40,737 bases of DNA. Source: Mycobacterium sp. E2733 (GTDB taxonomy: Bacteria; Actinomycetota; Actinomycetes; Mycobacteriales; Mycobacteriaceae). The position numbers were made by a program, and so were the translations under genes. Below the pieces are notes generated by a model, which was not told where the DNA came from, searched no databases, and was given only the letters and a program-made list of their open reading frames with translations. Location of the stretch: assembly GCF_001667585.1 (NCBI RefSeq), contig NZ_LZJZ01000085.1, forward strand, positions 1 through 40,737, read 5' to 3'. Shown one piece after another: positions 24,907 through 34,087 of this stretch (the first letter of the stretch is position 1; each line of letters opens with the position of its first letter).

Positions 24907-26214
24907 ATAGACACCACTTCGGCCACCCCGGCGGCACCCCCGCGCCGGCGGTTCGCGAGTCTGCTTCGGGCGGCGGCACCCGCGCTGCTCGTCGCCAGCG
25001 TCGCCGCGCGGCTTGCGTGGACGTACCTGTCGCCGCACGGCGCGAACTTCGTCGACCTGCACGTCTACCTCGGCGGCGCGGCCGCGATCGACCATCCCGG
25101 CACCCTCTACAGCTACGTCTACGCCGACCAGACGCCGGACTTCCCGCTGCCGTTCACCTATCCGCCCTTCGCCGCGGTGGTGTTCTACCCGCTGAGCCTG
25201 CTGCCCTTCGGCCTGGTCGCCTTCGCCTGGCAGATCGCGACGATGGCCGCGCTGTACGGCGCCATCCGGATCAGCCAGCGGTTGATCGGTGTGGCGCCCG
25301 GCGCCGACGGCCGCCGCACGGCCATGGCGTGGACGGCCGTCACGATCTGGATCGAGCCGCTGCGCAGCACGTTCGACTACGGGCAGGTCAACGTGTTGCT
25401 GATGCTGGCGGTGCTGTGGGCGGTGTTGACGACGCGGTGGTGGCTGTCGGGGCTGCTGGTCGGCGTCGCGGCCGGGATCAAGCTGACGCCCGCGATCGCG
25501 GGTGTCTATCTGGTCGGCGTGCGGCGATGGGCCGCGGCGGCCTCCTCCTTCCTGGTCTTCGTTGCCACCATCGCCGTGTCGGCCCTGGTGGTCGGTGATC
25601 AGACCCGGTACTACTTCACGAAGCTGCTGGGCGACGCGCACCGCGTGGGGCCCATCGCCACGTCGATCAATCAATCGTGGCGCGGCGGCATCTCGAGGAT
25701 CCTTGGTCACGACGCCGGCTTCGGCACGCCCGTCCTGATCGCCATCGCCGCCACCGCGGTCGCGGCCGTCCTGGCGTGGCGGGCGCTGGACCGGTCCGAC
25801 CGGTTGGGCAAGTTGCTGGTGGTCGAGCTGTTCGGGCTGCTGCTGTCACCGATCTCGTGGTCCCACCACTGGGTGTGGCTGGTGCCGCTGATGATCTGGG
25901 CGATTCACGGGCCGCTGCGCAAGCGGCGCGGCGCCGGGACCGTGGGCTGGGGCTGGCTGGCGCTGACCATCGTCGGCGTGCCGTGGCTGCTGCTCTTCGC
26001 TCAGCCGACGATCTGGCAAACTACCCGGCCGTGGTATCTGGCATGGGCCGGCCTCATCTACATCGTGGCGGCCGTGGCGACCTTGATCTGGATCGCCGCC
26101 GCCGGCCGATCACCCGAACGTCACGCTGGCGTGGCTGCCGCCGCCGAACTGGGCATACCACCCGCTTGCGGGGGACACGCTGTAGTGACGGTCGAAGACG
26201 GGGCTAAGGACTAG
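24907..26214 (+). CDS. pimE: Polyprenol-phosphate-mannose-dependent alpha-(1-2) mannosyltransferase PimE; start codon unclear
   Basis: A GT-C (GT87) membrane glycosyltransferase that adds the fifth mannose in polar PIM synthesis, using polyprenyl-phosphate mannose on the periplasmic face. The catalytic Asp lies in [11 protein letters not shown] (codon at 25054). About ten membrane segments follow. The frame from 24907 (435 codons) contains no ATG, GTG or TTG until 25177, which would cut off the catalytic loop. Homology clearly begins by [15 protein letters not shown], so the start must be ATA at 24907, another non-standard codon upstream (the frame is open to 24820), or a changed base. The last 25 residues read through a dispersed repeat. 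The stop overlaps the convergent pterin dehydratase gene by three bases. Confidence 0.85.
   Translation: MDTTSATPAAPPRRRFASLLRAAAPALLVASVAARLAWTYLSPHGANFVDLHVYLGGAAAIDHPGTLYSYVYADQTPDFPLPFTYPPFAAVVFYPLSLLPFGLVAFAWQIATMAALYGAIRISQRLIGVAPGADGRRTAMAWTAVTIWIEPLRSTFDYGQVNVLLMLAVLWAVLTTRWWLSGLLVGVAAGIKLTPAIAGVYLVGVRRWAAAASSFLVFVATIAVSALVVGDQTRYYFTKLLGDAHRVGPIATSINQSWRGGISRILGHDAGFGTPVLIAIAATAVAAVLAWRALDRSDRLGKLLVVELFGLLLSPISWSHHWVWLVPLMIWAIHGPLRKRRGAGTVGWGWLALTIVGVPWLLLFAQPTIWQTTRPWYLAWAGLIYIVAAVATLIWIAAAGRSPERHAGVAAAAELGIPPACGGHAVVTVEDGAKD
26146..26180. repeat. Dispersed hairpin repeat, copy B, inside the pimE 3' end
   Basis: GAACTGGGCATACCACCCGC, followed by TTGCGGGGGACAC, matches copy A at 9146-9180 at most positions, with the same CCCGC-TT-GCGGG core and the same GTCACG and GCCGCCGCCG tracts upstream. 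Here it is translated as the PimE tail ([11 protein letters not shown]), which does not look like the rest of the protein. Confidence 0.55.
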
Positions 26215-26495
26215 CTTCCGACGATCTCGTCGATGTCGTGCGCCATGGCCACGTCCTTCTCCGTGATGCCACCCTCGGAATGCGTGACCAGAGCGAAAGT
26301 CACCGTCCGCCAGCGGATGTCGATATCCGGGTGATGGTCCTTGCTCTCCGCGTGCTCGCCGACCCGGCGCACCGCGTCGATGCCGGCGAGGAAGCTCGGG
26401 AACTTGATCGACCGGCGCAGCGCACCGTCGACACGCTCCCATCCGTTGAGGTCGGGCAGTGCGGCGTCCACCTGCTCATCCGTTAACACAGCCAT
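26211..26495 (-). CDS. Pterin-4a-carbinolamine dehydratase (PCD/DCoH family)
   Basis: A 94-residue protein of the PCD family. The active-site pattern is complete: [15 protein letters not shown] (residues 48-62, with His54 and His55) and THSEGGIT with His72. In other organisms PCD recycles the pterin cofactor of aromatic amino-acid hydroxylases; in mycobacteria, which lack an obvious such hydroxylase, its role (Rv1159A, phhB) is unclear, perhaps molybdopterin-related. The nitrate reductase operon, which needs molybdopterin, is 820 bases away. The start is the ATG at 26495; a longer frame to 26813 runs antisense to mutT2. The TACGGT hexamer six bases upstream predicts a leaderless mRNA. Confidence 0.9.
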   Translation of the reverse strand: MAVLTDEQVDAALPDLNGWERVDGALRRSIKFPSFLAGIDAVRRVGEHAESKDHHPDIDIRWRTVTFALVTHSEGGITEKDVAMAHDIDEIVGS

Positions 26496-26501
26496 GCCCC
26501 G

Positions 26502-26507
26502 ACCGTA
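26502..26507 (-). promoter_or_regulatory. -10 hexamer TACGGT, leaderless promoter of the pterin dehydratase gene
   Basis: On the minus strand TACGGT ends six bases before the ATG at 26495. It abuts, with no base between, the rightward hexamer at 26508-26513. Confidence 0.55.
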
Positions 26508-26513
26508 TACCGT
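26508..26513 (+). promoter_or_regulatory. -10 hexamer TACCGT, leaderless promoter of mutT2
   Basis: TACCGT ends six bases before the ATG at 26520. The two hexamers share a GTATAC core, so the two polymerases cannot bind at the same time. Confidence 0.55.
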
Positions 26514-26519
26514 CTGGCC

Positions 26520-26924
26520 ATGCCGACCCAGATCGTCGTCGCCGGGGCGGTCGTCCGCGGCGCCAGTGTCCTGGTGGCGCAGCGTGCCCGGCCGCCCGAG
26601 TTGGCCGGTCGCTGGGAGCTGCCCGGCGGCAAGGTCGCCCCGGGCGAGACCGAACCCGACGCGCTGGTCCGGGAGTTGGCCGAGGAGCTGGGGCTGACGG
26701 TCGGCGACGTCGCGGTGGGCGACCGCCTGGGCGACGACATCGCGCTGGACGGCATGACGCTGCGGGCGTACCGCGTGCGCCTGCTCAGCGGTGAACCGCA
26801 CGCTCGAGACCACCGGGCGGTGCGCTGGCTGACCGCGGCCGAGCTGACCGATGTCGACTGGGTGCCCGCCGACCGCGCTTGGGTCGCTGACCTGGTACGA
26901 ACGCTGGCCGACGGGGCTTCATAA
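26520..26924 (+). CDS. mutT2: Nudix nucleotide pyrophosphatase MutT2
   Basis: A 134-residue Nudix hydrolase with a complete Nudix box from Gly37 to Leu59 (Gly37, Glu43, then RELAEELGL at 51-59); Glu55 and Glu56 bind the metal. MutT2 of mycobacteria hydrolyses dCTP, 5-methyl-dCTP and oxidised nucleotides, protecting the nucleotide pool. The length is close to that of the M. tuberculosis protein (Rv1160), and the position before narG is the same. The ATG at 26520 is six bases after TACCGT, with no ribosome site. The protein is cytoplasmic and soluble. Confidence 0.92.
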   Translation: MPTQIVVAGAVVRGASVLVAQRARPPELAGRWELPGGKVAPGETEPDALVRELAEELGLTVGDVAVGDRLGDDIALDGMTLRAYRVRLLSGEPHARDHRAVRWLTAAELTDVDWVPADRAWVADLVRTLADGAS

Positions 26925-27316
26925 CAAGTCCACAGCCTTTCCGCAGCTGACATTCAGCGCCGTAGAAGGTCGCGCGGGTGAACTTGGAGATATAACGCCA
27001 ACATGAACTTGTAGTAAACGACTTGACCTAGCAGTGCGTCCGGAGGCGATCCCTCGTCCGCGCCGGGCGCCTCTAGTCCACAAAACCCATGCTGAATAAA
27101 CGATTCCTCGTTAACAGGCCGCGCGCGGCGGAGGTGAGAGGCCCTTCTCCCGCGCCCTTTGCGGGTGCGCGACCCGCACCGCCGACATCCGTGCCGCTGC
27201 CGATCCGGCATGGCGCGGGCGGATGCATCGATGGGCCGATGCTCAACACAGCGCAGCCGGGGTTCGGAGCGCCGGCCCGGCCACGACGCAGCGATACAGA
27301 GCAGAAGGGGTAGCTG
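26925..27316. other. 390-bp leader/promoter region of narGHJI
   Basis: I see no gene. An open frame at 27089-27313 ends just before narG, but its Pro/Arg-rich product resembles nothing. A TATAAC (26991-26996) and a TTGACC (about 27022-27027) are promoter-like but not properly paired. An AT-richer segment with CGTTAACAGG follows (about 27085-27117). The narG ribosome site AGAAGGGG is at 27303-27310. I find no convincing FNR/CRP-type dyad. The region may yield a long 5' leader, unlike the leaderless genes nearby. Confidence 0.6.
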
Positions 27317-30300
27317 TTGACTGTCACACCACACGTCGGTGGAGCGCTCGAGGAGCTGCTGGAACGCAGCGGGCGGTTCTTCACGCCCGGCGAGTTCTCG
27401 GCCGACCTGCGCACGGTGACGCGGCGGGGCGGTCGCGAGGCCGACGTGTTCTACCGCGACAGGTGGAGCCACGACAAGGTGGTGCGCTCCACCCACGGGG
27501 TCAACTGCACCGGTTCCTGCTCCTGGAAGATCTACGTCAAGGACGGGATCATCACCTGGGAAACCCAGCAAACCGATTACCCCTCGGTGGGCCCGGACCG
27601 GCCGGAATACGAGCCGCGCGGATGCCCGCGTGGGGCGTCGTTCTCCTGGTACAGCTACTCGCCCACCCGGGTGCGTTATCCGTACGCGCGGGGCGTGCTG
27701 GTCGAGATGTACCGGGAAGCCAGGGCGCGCCTGGGTGATCCCGTGCTGGCGTGGGCCGACATCCAGGCGGACCCCGAACGTCGACAGCGCTATCAGCGCG
27801 CCCGCGGCAAGGGGGGACTGGTCCGGATCACCTGGGCCGAGGCCACGGAGCTGATCGCCGCCGCGCACGTGCACACGATCAAGACCTACGGTCCCGACCG
27901 GGTCGCCGGGTTCTCGCCCATCCCGGCGATGTCCATGGTGTCCTACGCCGCGGGGTCGCGGTTCTTCGAGCTGATCGGCGCCCCGATGACGTCGTTCTAC
28001 GACTGGTACGCCGATCTGCCGGTGGCCTCACCGCAGGTGTTCGGCGATCAGACCGACGTGCCCGAATCCGGGGACTGGTGGGACGCGGCGTATTTGATGA
28101 TGTGGGGCTCCAACGTGCCGATCACCCGGACCCCCGACGCACACTGGATGGCCGAGGCGCGCTATCGCGGCACCAAGGTGGTGACGGTCAGCCCCGATTA
28201 CGCCGACAACACCAAGTTCGCCGATGAATGGATGCCGTGCGCGGCAGGCACCGACGGGGCGCTGGCGATGGCGATGGGGCACGTCATTCTCTCGGAATGC
28301 TATGTGCAGAAGGAGGTTCCGTTCTTCGCCGACTTCGCGCGCCGCTACACCGACCTGCCGTTCCTGATCAAGCTGGAAGAGCGCGGCGACATGCTGGTGC
28401 CGGGGAAGAACCTCACGGCGGCGGACCTGGGCAGAGGTTTCGAGACCGAAGAAAATGCGGCGCTCAAACCGGCAGTATGGGACGAGGCCTCCGACTCGGT
28501 GGTGGTGCCGCACGGCTCGCTGGGGTTCCGCTACGGCGAGGACGGCGTCGGTAAGTGGAACCTCGACCTAGGCCACCTGCAGCCCGCGCTCAGCGTGCGG
28601 AATGCTCACGGCGCCAACGGCGATGGCGACACCGCGCTGGTGCACCTGGCCAGCTTCGACACCATCAACGGCGAAGGCGCCACCGTGGCGCGCGGTGTTC
28701 CGGTGCGCCGCGTCGGCAAGCACCTGGTGTGCACGGTGTTCGACCTGATGCTCGCCCAGTACGGGGTGGCCCGGCCGGGATTGCCCGGCGAATGGCCCAC
28801 CGGCTACGACGACCCGACCCAGCCGAACACCCCGGCGTGGCAGGAGGCGATCACCGGCGTGTCGGCCGCGCAGGCGATCCGCGTCGCCAAGGAATTCGCC
28901 CGCAGCGCAGAGGAATCCGGTGGCCGGTCCATGATCATCATGGGTGGTGGTATCTGCCACTGGTTCCATAGTGACGCCATCTACCGCGCGGTGCTGGCGC
29001 TGCTGATGCTGACCGGGTCGATGGGGCGCAACGGCGGCGGCTGGGCCCACTACGTCGGCCAGGAGAAGGTGCGCCCGCTCAGCGGCTGGCTGACCATGGC
29101 CATGGCCACGGACTGGGTGCGCCCGCCGCGGCAGGTTCCGGGCGGCTCTTACTGGTACGCGCACACCGACCAGTGGCGCTACGACGGCTACGGCGCCGAC
29201 AAGTTGGCCAGCCCCGTCGGCCGGGGCCGGTTCGCGAACAAGCACACGATGGACCTGCTGGCGTCCGCGACGGCGATGGGCTGGAGCCCGTTCTACCCAC
29301 AGTTCGACCGGTCCAGCCTGGATGTCGCCGACGAGGCGCATGCCGCCGGCCGCGACGTCGCCGACTACGTCGCCGAGCAACTCGGGCAGCGCAAGCTCAA
29401 GCTGGCCGTCACCGATCCCGACAACCCCGTCAACTGGCCGCGGGTGCTTACCGTGTGGCGCGCCAACCTGATCGGGTCGTCGGGCAAGGGCGGCGAATAC
29501 TTCCTGCGCCACTTGCTGGGAACCGATTCCAATGCGCAGGCCGAACCGCCGGCCGGCGGGACTGCGCCCGTCGACGTGAGGTGCGAGGGGGACATCCCCG
29601 AGGGCAAGCTCGACCTGATGATGTCGATCGACTTCCGGATGACGTCGACGACATTGGTTTCGGACATCGTGCTGCCGGCCGCTACCTGGTACGAGAAGGC
29701 GGACCTGTCCAGCACCGACATGCATCCCTACGTGCATGCGTTCAGCGCCGCGACCGACCCGCCGTGGGAAACGCGTTCGGACTTCGACGCTTTCGGCGCC
29801 ATCGCCCGCGCCTTCAGCGCCTTGGCCAAGCGGCATCTGGGCACCCGCAGCGACGTCGTGCTCACGGCGCTGCAGAACGACACCCCGGATGCCATGGCCT
29901 GTCCCGACGGCGCCGAGGACGATTGGTTACGCACCGGGGCGACTCCAGTACCGGGCCGGACGATGGCCAAAGTCACCGTGGTGGAACGCGATTACGCGGC
30001 CGTCTACGAGAAGTGGCTGACCTTGGGTCCGCTCGTCGACGCGTTCGGGGTGAGCGTCAAGGGTGTCACGGTGCACCCGTTCCGGGAGGTGGAGGAACTG
30101 GCCGCCAAGTTCGGCGTGCTGAATTCCGGTGTCGCGGCGGGTCGCCCGGCCATCACCACCGCGCAGCGGATGGCCGACGTCATGCTGTTGCTGTCGGGGA
30201 CGACCAACGGCCGGCTGGCCGTGGAGGGCTTCCGCGCGTTGGAGAAGCGCACGGGTCAGCGGCTGGCGCACCTGGCCGAGGGCAGCGAGGAGCGCCGTAT

Positions 30301-31024
30301 CACCTACGCCGACACCCAGGCGCGTCCGGTGCCGGTGATCACCAGCCCGGAGTGGTCGGGCAGCGAAACGGGGGGCCGCCGCTACGCGCCGTTCACCATC
30401 AACATCGAGAACCTCAAGCCGTTCCACACGCTGACCGGGCGGATGCACTTCTATCTGGCGCACGACTGGATCGAGGAGCTCGGCGAGCACCTGCCGGTGT
30501 TCCGCCCACCGCTGGACATGGCGCGGTTGTTCGGCCAGCCGGAGCTCGGCACGAACCCGGACGGGATAGGTCTCACGGTGCGGTATTTGACGCCGCACTC
30601 GAAGTGGTCGTTCCACTCCACTTACCAGGACAACCTTTACATGCTGTCGCTGTCGCGCGGCGGCCCGACGATGTGGATGAGTCCGGGTGACGCGGCGAAG
30701 ATCGGTGTGCGGGACAATGATTGGGTCGAGGCGGTCAACGCCAATGGCATCTACGTGTGCCGGGCCATCGTCTCGCACCGCATGCCCGACGGTGTGGTGT
30801 TCGTGTACCACGTCCAGGAACGCACGGTGGACACGCCGCGCACCGAGACCAACAACAAGCGAGGCGGCAACCACAACGCGCTGACCCGGGTGCGCATCAA
30901 GCCCAGCCACCTGGCCGGCGGTTACGGCCAGCACGCGTTCGGGTTCAACTACATGGGCCCCACCGGGAACCAGCGTGACGAGGTCACGGTGGTGCGCCGC
31001 CGCAGTCAGGAAGTGACGTACTGA
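27317..31024 (+). CDS. narG: Respiratory nitrate reductase alpha subunit NarG
   Basis: A 1235-residue molybdopterin enzyme that reduces nitrate to nitrite at the cytoplasmic side of the membrane, passing electrons from menaquinol. The N-terminal [4Fe-4S] (FS0) ligands His60, Cys64, Cys68 and Cys103 are present (STHGVNCTGSCSWK; EPRGCPRGAS), and the molybdenum ligand Asp229 lies in SFYDWYADLP. The quartet QTDVPESGDW and TRTPDAHWM follow as in E. coli NarG. No Tat signal is present, as expected. The TTG start has a strong AGAAGGGG upstream. It is first of four overlapping or adjacent genes narG-H-J-I, and corresponds to Rv1161. Confidence 0.97.
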   Translation: MTVTPHVGGALEELLERSGRFFTPGEFSADLRTVTRRGGREADVFYRDRWSHDKVVRSTHGVNCTGSCSWKIYVKDGIITWETQQTDYPSVGPDRPEYEPRGCPRGASFSWYSYSPTRVRYPYARGVLVEMYREARARLGDPVLAWADIQADPERRQRYQRARGKGGLVRITWAEATELIAAAHVHTIKTYGPDRVAGFSPIPAMSMVSYAAGSRFFELIGAPMTSFYDWYADLPVASPQVFGDQTDVPESGDWWDAAYLMMWGSNVPITRTPDAHWMAEARYRGTKVVTVSPDYADNTKFADEWMPCAAGTDGALAMAMGHVILSECYVQKEVPFFADFARRYTDLPFLIKLEERGDMLVPGKNLTAADLGRGFETEENAALKPAVWDEASDSVVVPHGSLGFRYGEDGVGKWNLDLGHLQPALSVRNAHGANGDGDTALVHLASFDTINGEGATVARGVPVRRVGKHLVCTVFDLMLAQYGVARPGLPGEWPTGYDDPTQPNTPAWQEAITGVSAAQAIRVAKEFARSAEESGGRSMIIMGGGICHWFHSDAIYRAVLALLMLTGSMGRNGGGWAHYVGQEKVRPLSGWLTMAMATDWVRPPRQVPGGSYWYAHTDQWRYDGYGADKLASPVGRGRFANKHTMDLLASATAMGWSPFYPQFDRSSLDVADEAHAAGRDVADYVAEQLGQRKLKLAVTDPDNPVNWPRVLTVWRANLIGSSGKGGEYFLRHLLGTDSNAQAEPPAGGTAPVDVRCEGDIPEGKLDLMMSIDFRMTSTTLVSDIVLPAATWYEKADLSSTDMHPYVHAFSAATDPPWETRSDFDAFGAIARAFSALAKRHLGTRSDVVLTALQNDTPDAMACPDGAEDDWLRTGATPVPGRTMAKVTVVERDYAAVYEKWLTLGPLVDAFGVSVKGVTVHPFREVEELAAKFGVLNSGVAAGRPAITTAQRMADVMLLLSGTTNGRLAVEGFRALEKRTGQRLAHLAEGSEERRITYADTQARPVPVITSPEWSGSETGGRRYAPFTINIENLKPFHTLTGRMHFYLAHDWIEELGEHLPVFRPPLDMARLFGQPELGTNPDGIGLTVRYLTPHSKWSFHSTYQDNLYMLSLSRGGPTMWMSPGDAAKIGVRDNDWVEAVNANGIYVCRAIVSHRMPDGVVFVYHVQERTVDTPRTETNNKRGGNHNALTRVRIKPSHLAGGYGQHAFGFNYMGPTGNQRDEVTVVRRRSQEVTY

Positions 31025-31025
31025 T

Positions 31026-32636
31026 ATGAAAGTCATGGCCCAGTTGGCGATGGTGATGAACCTCGACAAGTGCATCGGCTGCCACACGTGCTCGGTCACC
31101 TGCAAGCAGGCGTGGACCAACCGTTCCGGCACCGAGTACGTGTGGTTCAACAACGTCGAAACCCGCCCAGGGCAAGGCTATCCGCGCACCTACGAGGATC
31201 AGGAGCGGTGGCGCGGCGGCTGGATCCGCGACAGGAAGGGAAGGCTGCGGCTGCGCGACGGCGGCCGCTTCCAGAAGCTCCTGCGGATCTTCGCCAACCC
31301 CAAATTGCCCATCATCGATGACTACTACGAGCCCTGGACCTACGACTACGAGAACCTGACCACGGCTCCCGCGGGTGACACGTTCCCCACGGCCGCACCG
31401 AAGAGCCAGATCAGCGGCGAACCCATGAAGATCTCCTGGGGGCCGAACTGGGACGACAACCTGGCCGGGTCGCCGGAGATTCTGGCCGGCGATCCGATCC
31501 TGAAGAAGGTCAGCGAGGAGGTCAAGCTCAAGCTCGAAGAGACCTTCATGTTCTACCTGCCGCGGATCTGCGAGCACTGCCTCAACCCCTCCTGTGTGGC
31601 GTCGTGCCCGTCGGGCGCGATGTACAAGCGCAGCGAGGACGGCATCGTGCTCGTCGACCAGGACCGCTGCCGTGGCTGGCGCTTCTGTGTCTCCGGATGT
31701 CCTTATAAGAAGGTCTATTTCAACCACAAGACCGGCAAAGCCGAGAAGTGCACGCTGTGCTACCCGCGGATGGAGGTCGGGCTGCCGACCATCTGCTCGG
31801 AGACTTGCGTGGGGCGGCTGCGGTATCTGGGCCTGGTGCTCTACGACGTCGATCGGGTGCTGGCGGCGGCGTCGGTGGAGAACGAGAACGACCTCTACGA
31901 GGCGCAATGCCGAATCCTGTTGGACCCCAACGATCCCGACGTGATCACCGCCGCGCGTGCGGAGGGGATCTCCGATGAGTGGATCGAGGCGGCCCAACGC
32001 TCACCCGTGTACGCGCTGATCAACGACTACAAGGTGGCCCTACCCTTGCACCCGGAATACCGCACCATGCCGATGGTCTGGTACATCCCGCCGTTGTCGC
32101 CGGTGGTCGACGCCGTCAGCCGCGACGGTCACGATGGGGAAGAGCTGGGCAACCTGTTCGGCGCGCTGGACGCGCTGCGCATCCCCATGCAGTACCTGGC
32201 CGAACTGTTCACCGCCGGTGACACGGCCGTGGTCGAGGGCGTGCTGCGGCGGCTGGCGGCGATGCGCTCCTACATGCGCGACATCAACCTCGGGCGCGAA
32301 ACCCAGCCGCACATACCGCAGTCCGTCGGGATGACCGAAGAGCAGATTTACGAGATGTACCGGCTGCTGGCCATCGCCAAGTACGAAGAGCGCTATGTCA
32401 TTCCGACCGCGTTCAGCCCGCAGGCCCGCGACCTCGAACAGCTGGGTTGCTCGTTGACGGGCGACGGCGGCCCGGGCATGTACGAGTCGGATCCGATGCC
32501 GGTTTCCGTGGAGACCTTCCATGCCCTGAAGCAGCGCGGCGACGAACCTGGCAACACGCGGGCGCGGGTGAACCTGCTGAACTGGGACGGGCGCCAGGTA
32601 CCCGCCGGAATGTTTCCCGAAGAGCAGAAGCAATGA
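31026..32636 (+). CDS. narH: Respiratory nitrate reductase beta subunit NarH
   Basis: A 536-residue iron-sulfur subunit that wires NarI to NarG. The first cluster motif is Cys16, Cys19, Cys22 and Cys26 (CIGCHTCSVTC). Others are CEHCLNPSCVASC, and CRGWRFCVSGC, where Trp replaces one Cys and gives the [3Fe-4S] cluster known in NarH. KCTLC and the late cysteines complete four clusters. The ATG starts two bases after the narG stop, without a gap for an independent promoter. The end overlaps narJ as ATGA. It is somewhat longer at the C-terminus than E. coli NarH. Confidence 0.97.
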   Translation: MKVMAQLAMVMNLDKCIGCHTCSVTCKQAWTNRSGTEYVWFNNVETRPGQGYPRTYEDQERWRGGWIRDRKGRLRLRDGGRFQKLLRIFANPKLPIIDDYYEPWTYDYENLTTAPAGDTFPTAAPKSQISGEPMKISWGPNWDDNLAGSPEILAGDPILKKVSEEVKLKLEETFMFYLPRICEHCLNPSCVASCPSGAMYKRSEDGIVLVDQDRCRGWRFCVSGCPYKKVYFNHKTGKAEKCTLCYPRMEVGLPTICSETCVGRLRYLGLVLYDVDRVLAAASVENENDLYEAQCRILLDPNDPDVITAARAEGISDEWIEAAQRSPVYALINDYKVALPLHPEYRTMPMVWYIPPLSPVVDAVSRDGHDGEELGNLFGALDALRIPMQYLAELFTAGDTAVVEGVLRRLAAMRSYMRDINLGRETQPHIPQSVGMTEEQIYEMYRLLAIAKYEERYVIPTAFSPQARDLEQLGCSLTGDGGPGMYESDPMPVSVETFHALKQRGDEPGNTRARVNLLNWDGRQVPAGMFPEEQKQ

Positions 32637-33298
32637 GGCTGTTGGCCGGGCGCCGGGAACGCACGAACACCCTGCAGGACCGACTGGTGTGGCAGGCGGC
32701 CTCGCTGCTGCTGACCTATCCGGACGACGAGCTGCCGGCGCGGCTGGACACCGTCGATGAGCTGCTCAGCCACATCAGCGGGCCCGCGGCGACGCTGCTC
32801 GGACAGACGGTGGCCGCGCTGCGCGCCCGCGAGCCGATGGCCGCCGCGATGGACTACGTTGCGACGTTCGACATGCGGCGCCGCTGCACGATGTACCTGA
32901 CTTACTGGACCGCAGGGGACACCCGCAACCGCGGCCGGGAGATGCTCGAGTTCGCCACCGCCTACCGGGAAGCGGGCGTGCAGCGGCCGCGCACCGAGGC
33001 CCCGGATCACCTGCCCGTCGTCCTCGAATTCGCGGCCACCGTCGATCCCGAGGTCGGGCGGCGGCTGCTGATCGAGCACCGCGTCCCCATCGACGTGTTG
33101 CGGGGCGCGCTGGCCGACGCGAAGTCGCCCTACGAGCCCACCGTGGCGGCGGTCTGCACGACGCTGCCCGCCGCGACCGACCAGGACGTGCGTCGCGCGG
33201 AGCGCCTGGCGAAAGCCGGACCGCCCGCGGAAGCCGTTGGGCTGCAACCCTTTAACTTGACCGTGCCGCCCCGTCGCGAAGGAGTGCCAGGTGTTTAG
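32633..33298 (+). CDS. narJ: Nitrate reductase assembly chaperone NarJ
   Basis: A 221-residue helical chaperone of the TorD/NarJ family. It binds the NarG N-terminus and prevents early membrane attachment until the cofactors are in place. Conserved features are WQAASLLLTYPDDEL near the start, YVATFDMRRRCTMYLTYW in the middle, and LEFAATVDPEVGRRLL later. The start ATG overlaps the narH stop, so longer frames upstream are rejected. The stop overlaps narI by eight bases. It is not part of the final enzyme. The C-terminus (PPRREGVPGV) is basic and probably disordered. Confidence 0.95.
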   Translation: MRLLAGRRERTNTLQDRLVWQAASLLLTYPDDELPARLDTVDELLSHISGPAATLLGQTVAALRAREPMAAAMDYVATFDMRRRCTMYLTYWTAGDTRNRGREMLEFATAYREAGVQRPRTEAPDHLPVVLEFAATVDPEVGRRLLIEHRVPIDVLRGALADAKSPYEPTVAAVCTTLPAATDQDVRRAERLAKAGPPAEAVGLQPFNLTVPPRREGVPGV

Positions 33299-34022
33299 CA
33301 ACGTATTGTTCTGGGACATCGCGCCGTACGTCACGTTGTCGGTATTGATCGTCGGCACCTGGTGGCGCTACCGCTACGACAAGTTCGGCTGGACCTCGCG
33401 GTCCTCGCAGATCTACGAGTCGCGGTTGTTGCGGGTGGCCAGCCCGATGTTCCACTTCGGCATCCTGGCGGTCTTCGCCGGGCACGTGATGGGCTTGTTC
33501 ATTCCTCCGCGGGTGACGCACATGCTGAAGATGAGCGACCATGTTTACCATCTGCAGGCGGTCATCGCCGGGTCGATCGCCGGCCTCGCGACCCTGGTCG
33601 GGATCGGGTTGCTGATCTACCGCCGGTTCACCCGGCCGGCGGTGTCCATGGCCACCACCGCCAGCGACAAGGTGATGTATGTGGTGCTGGTGCTGGCCAT
33701 CGTGGTGGGCCTGTACTGCGACCTGATCGGCACCGGGCCGCACGGCGGCGAATTCCACTACCGGTACACGGTCGGGCTGTGGTTCCGCCGGATCTGGATC
33801 TTCCAGCCGCACGGCGAGGTGATGATCAACGCACCGCTGGATTACCAACTGCACGCCCTGATCGGCATGGTGTTGTTCACGCTGTTGCCGTTCACCCGGC
33901 TGGTGCACATCTTCAGCGCGCCGGTCGCCTACTTGTTCCGGCCCTACATCGTCTACCGCAGCCGCGACGAGGCGTCCAAGGGCGAATTGGTCGGTACCGC
34001 GCCGCGCCGCAGGGGATGGTAG
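33291..34022 (+). CDS. narI: Nitrate reductase gamma subunit NarI (cytochrome b)
   Basis: A 243-residue membrane protein with five hydrophobic segments. Its four heme ligands are His55 and His65 (FHFGILAVFAGHVMG), and His188 and His206 (QLHALIG; RLVHIFS), which agree with E. coli His56, 66, 187 and 205. It takes electrons from menaquinol and passes them to NarH. The GTG at 33291 has AAGGAG six bases upstream and overlaps the narJ end by eight bases. It completes the operon; no narK nitrate porter follows in this window. A repeat-like dyad lies 65 bases after its stop. Confidence 0.96.
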   Translation: MFSNVLFWDIAPYVTLSVLIVGTWWRYRYDKFGWTSRSSQIYESRLLRVASPMFHFGILAVFAGHVMGLFIPPRVTHMLKMSDHVYHLQAVIAGSIAGLATLVGIGLLIYRRFTRPAVSMATTASDKVMYVVLVLAIVVGLYCDLIGTGPHGGEFHYRYTVGLWFRRIWIFQPHGEVMINAPLDYQLHALIGMVLFTLLPFTRLVHIFSAPVAYLFRPYIVYRSRDEASKGELVGTAPRRRGW

Positions 34023-34087
34023 CGGGCGCTCGGCCGCCCGCCGGCTCGGCGCGAGCCGCCGTCTAGTGTGCGCTCGGGGCTTTCGTC

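Noticed and set aside
27089..27313. A 74-codon frame immediately before narG
   Set aside because: It has no ribosome site, a Pro/Arg-rich product and no recognisable similarity; its stop position just before narG appears to be chance.
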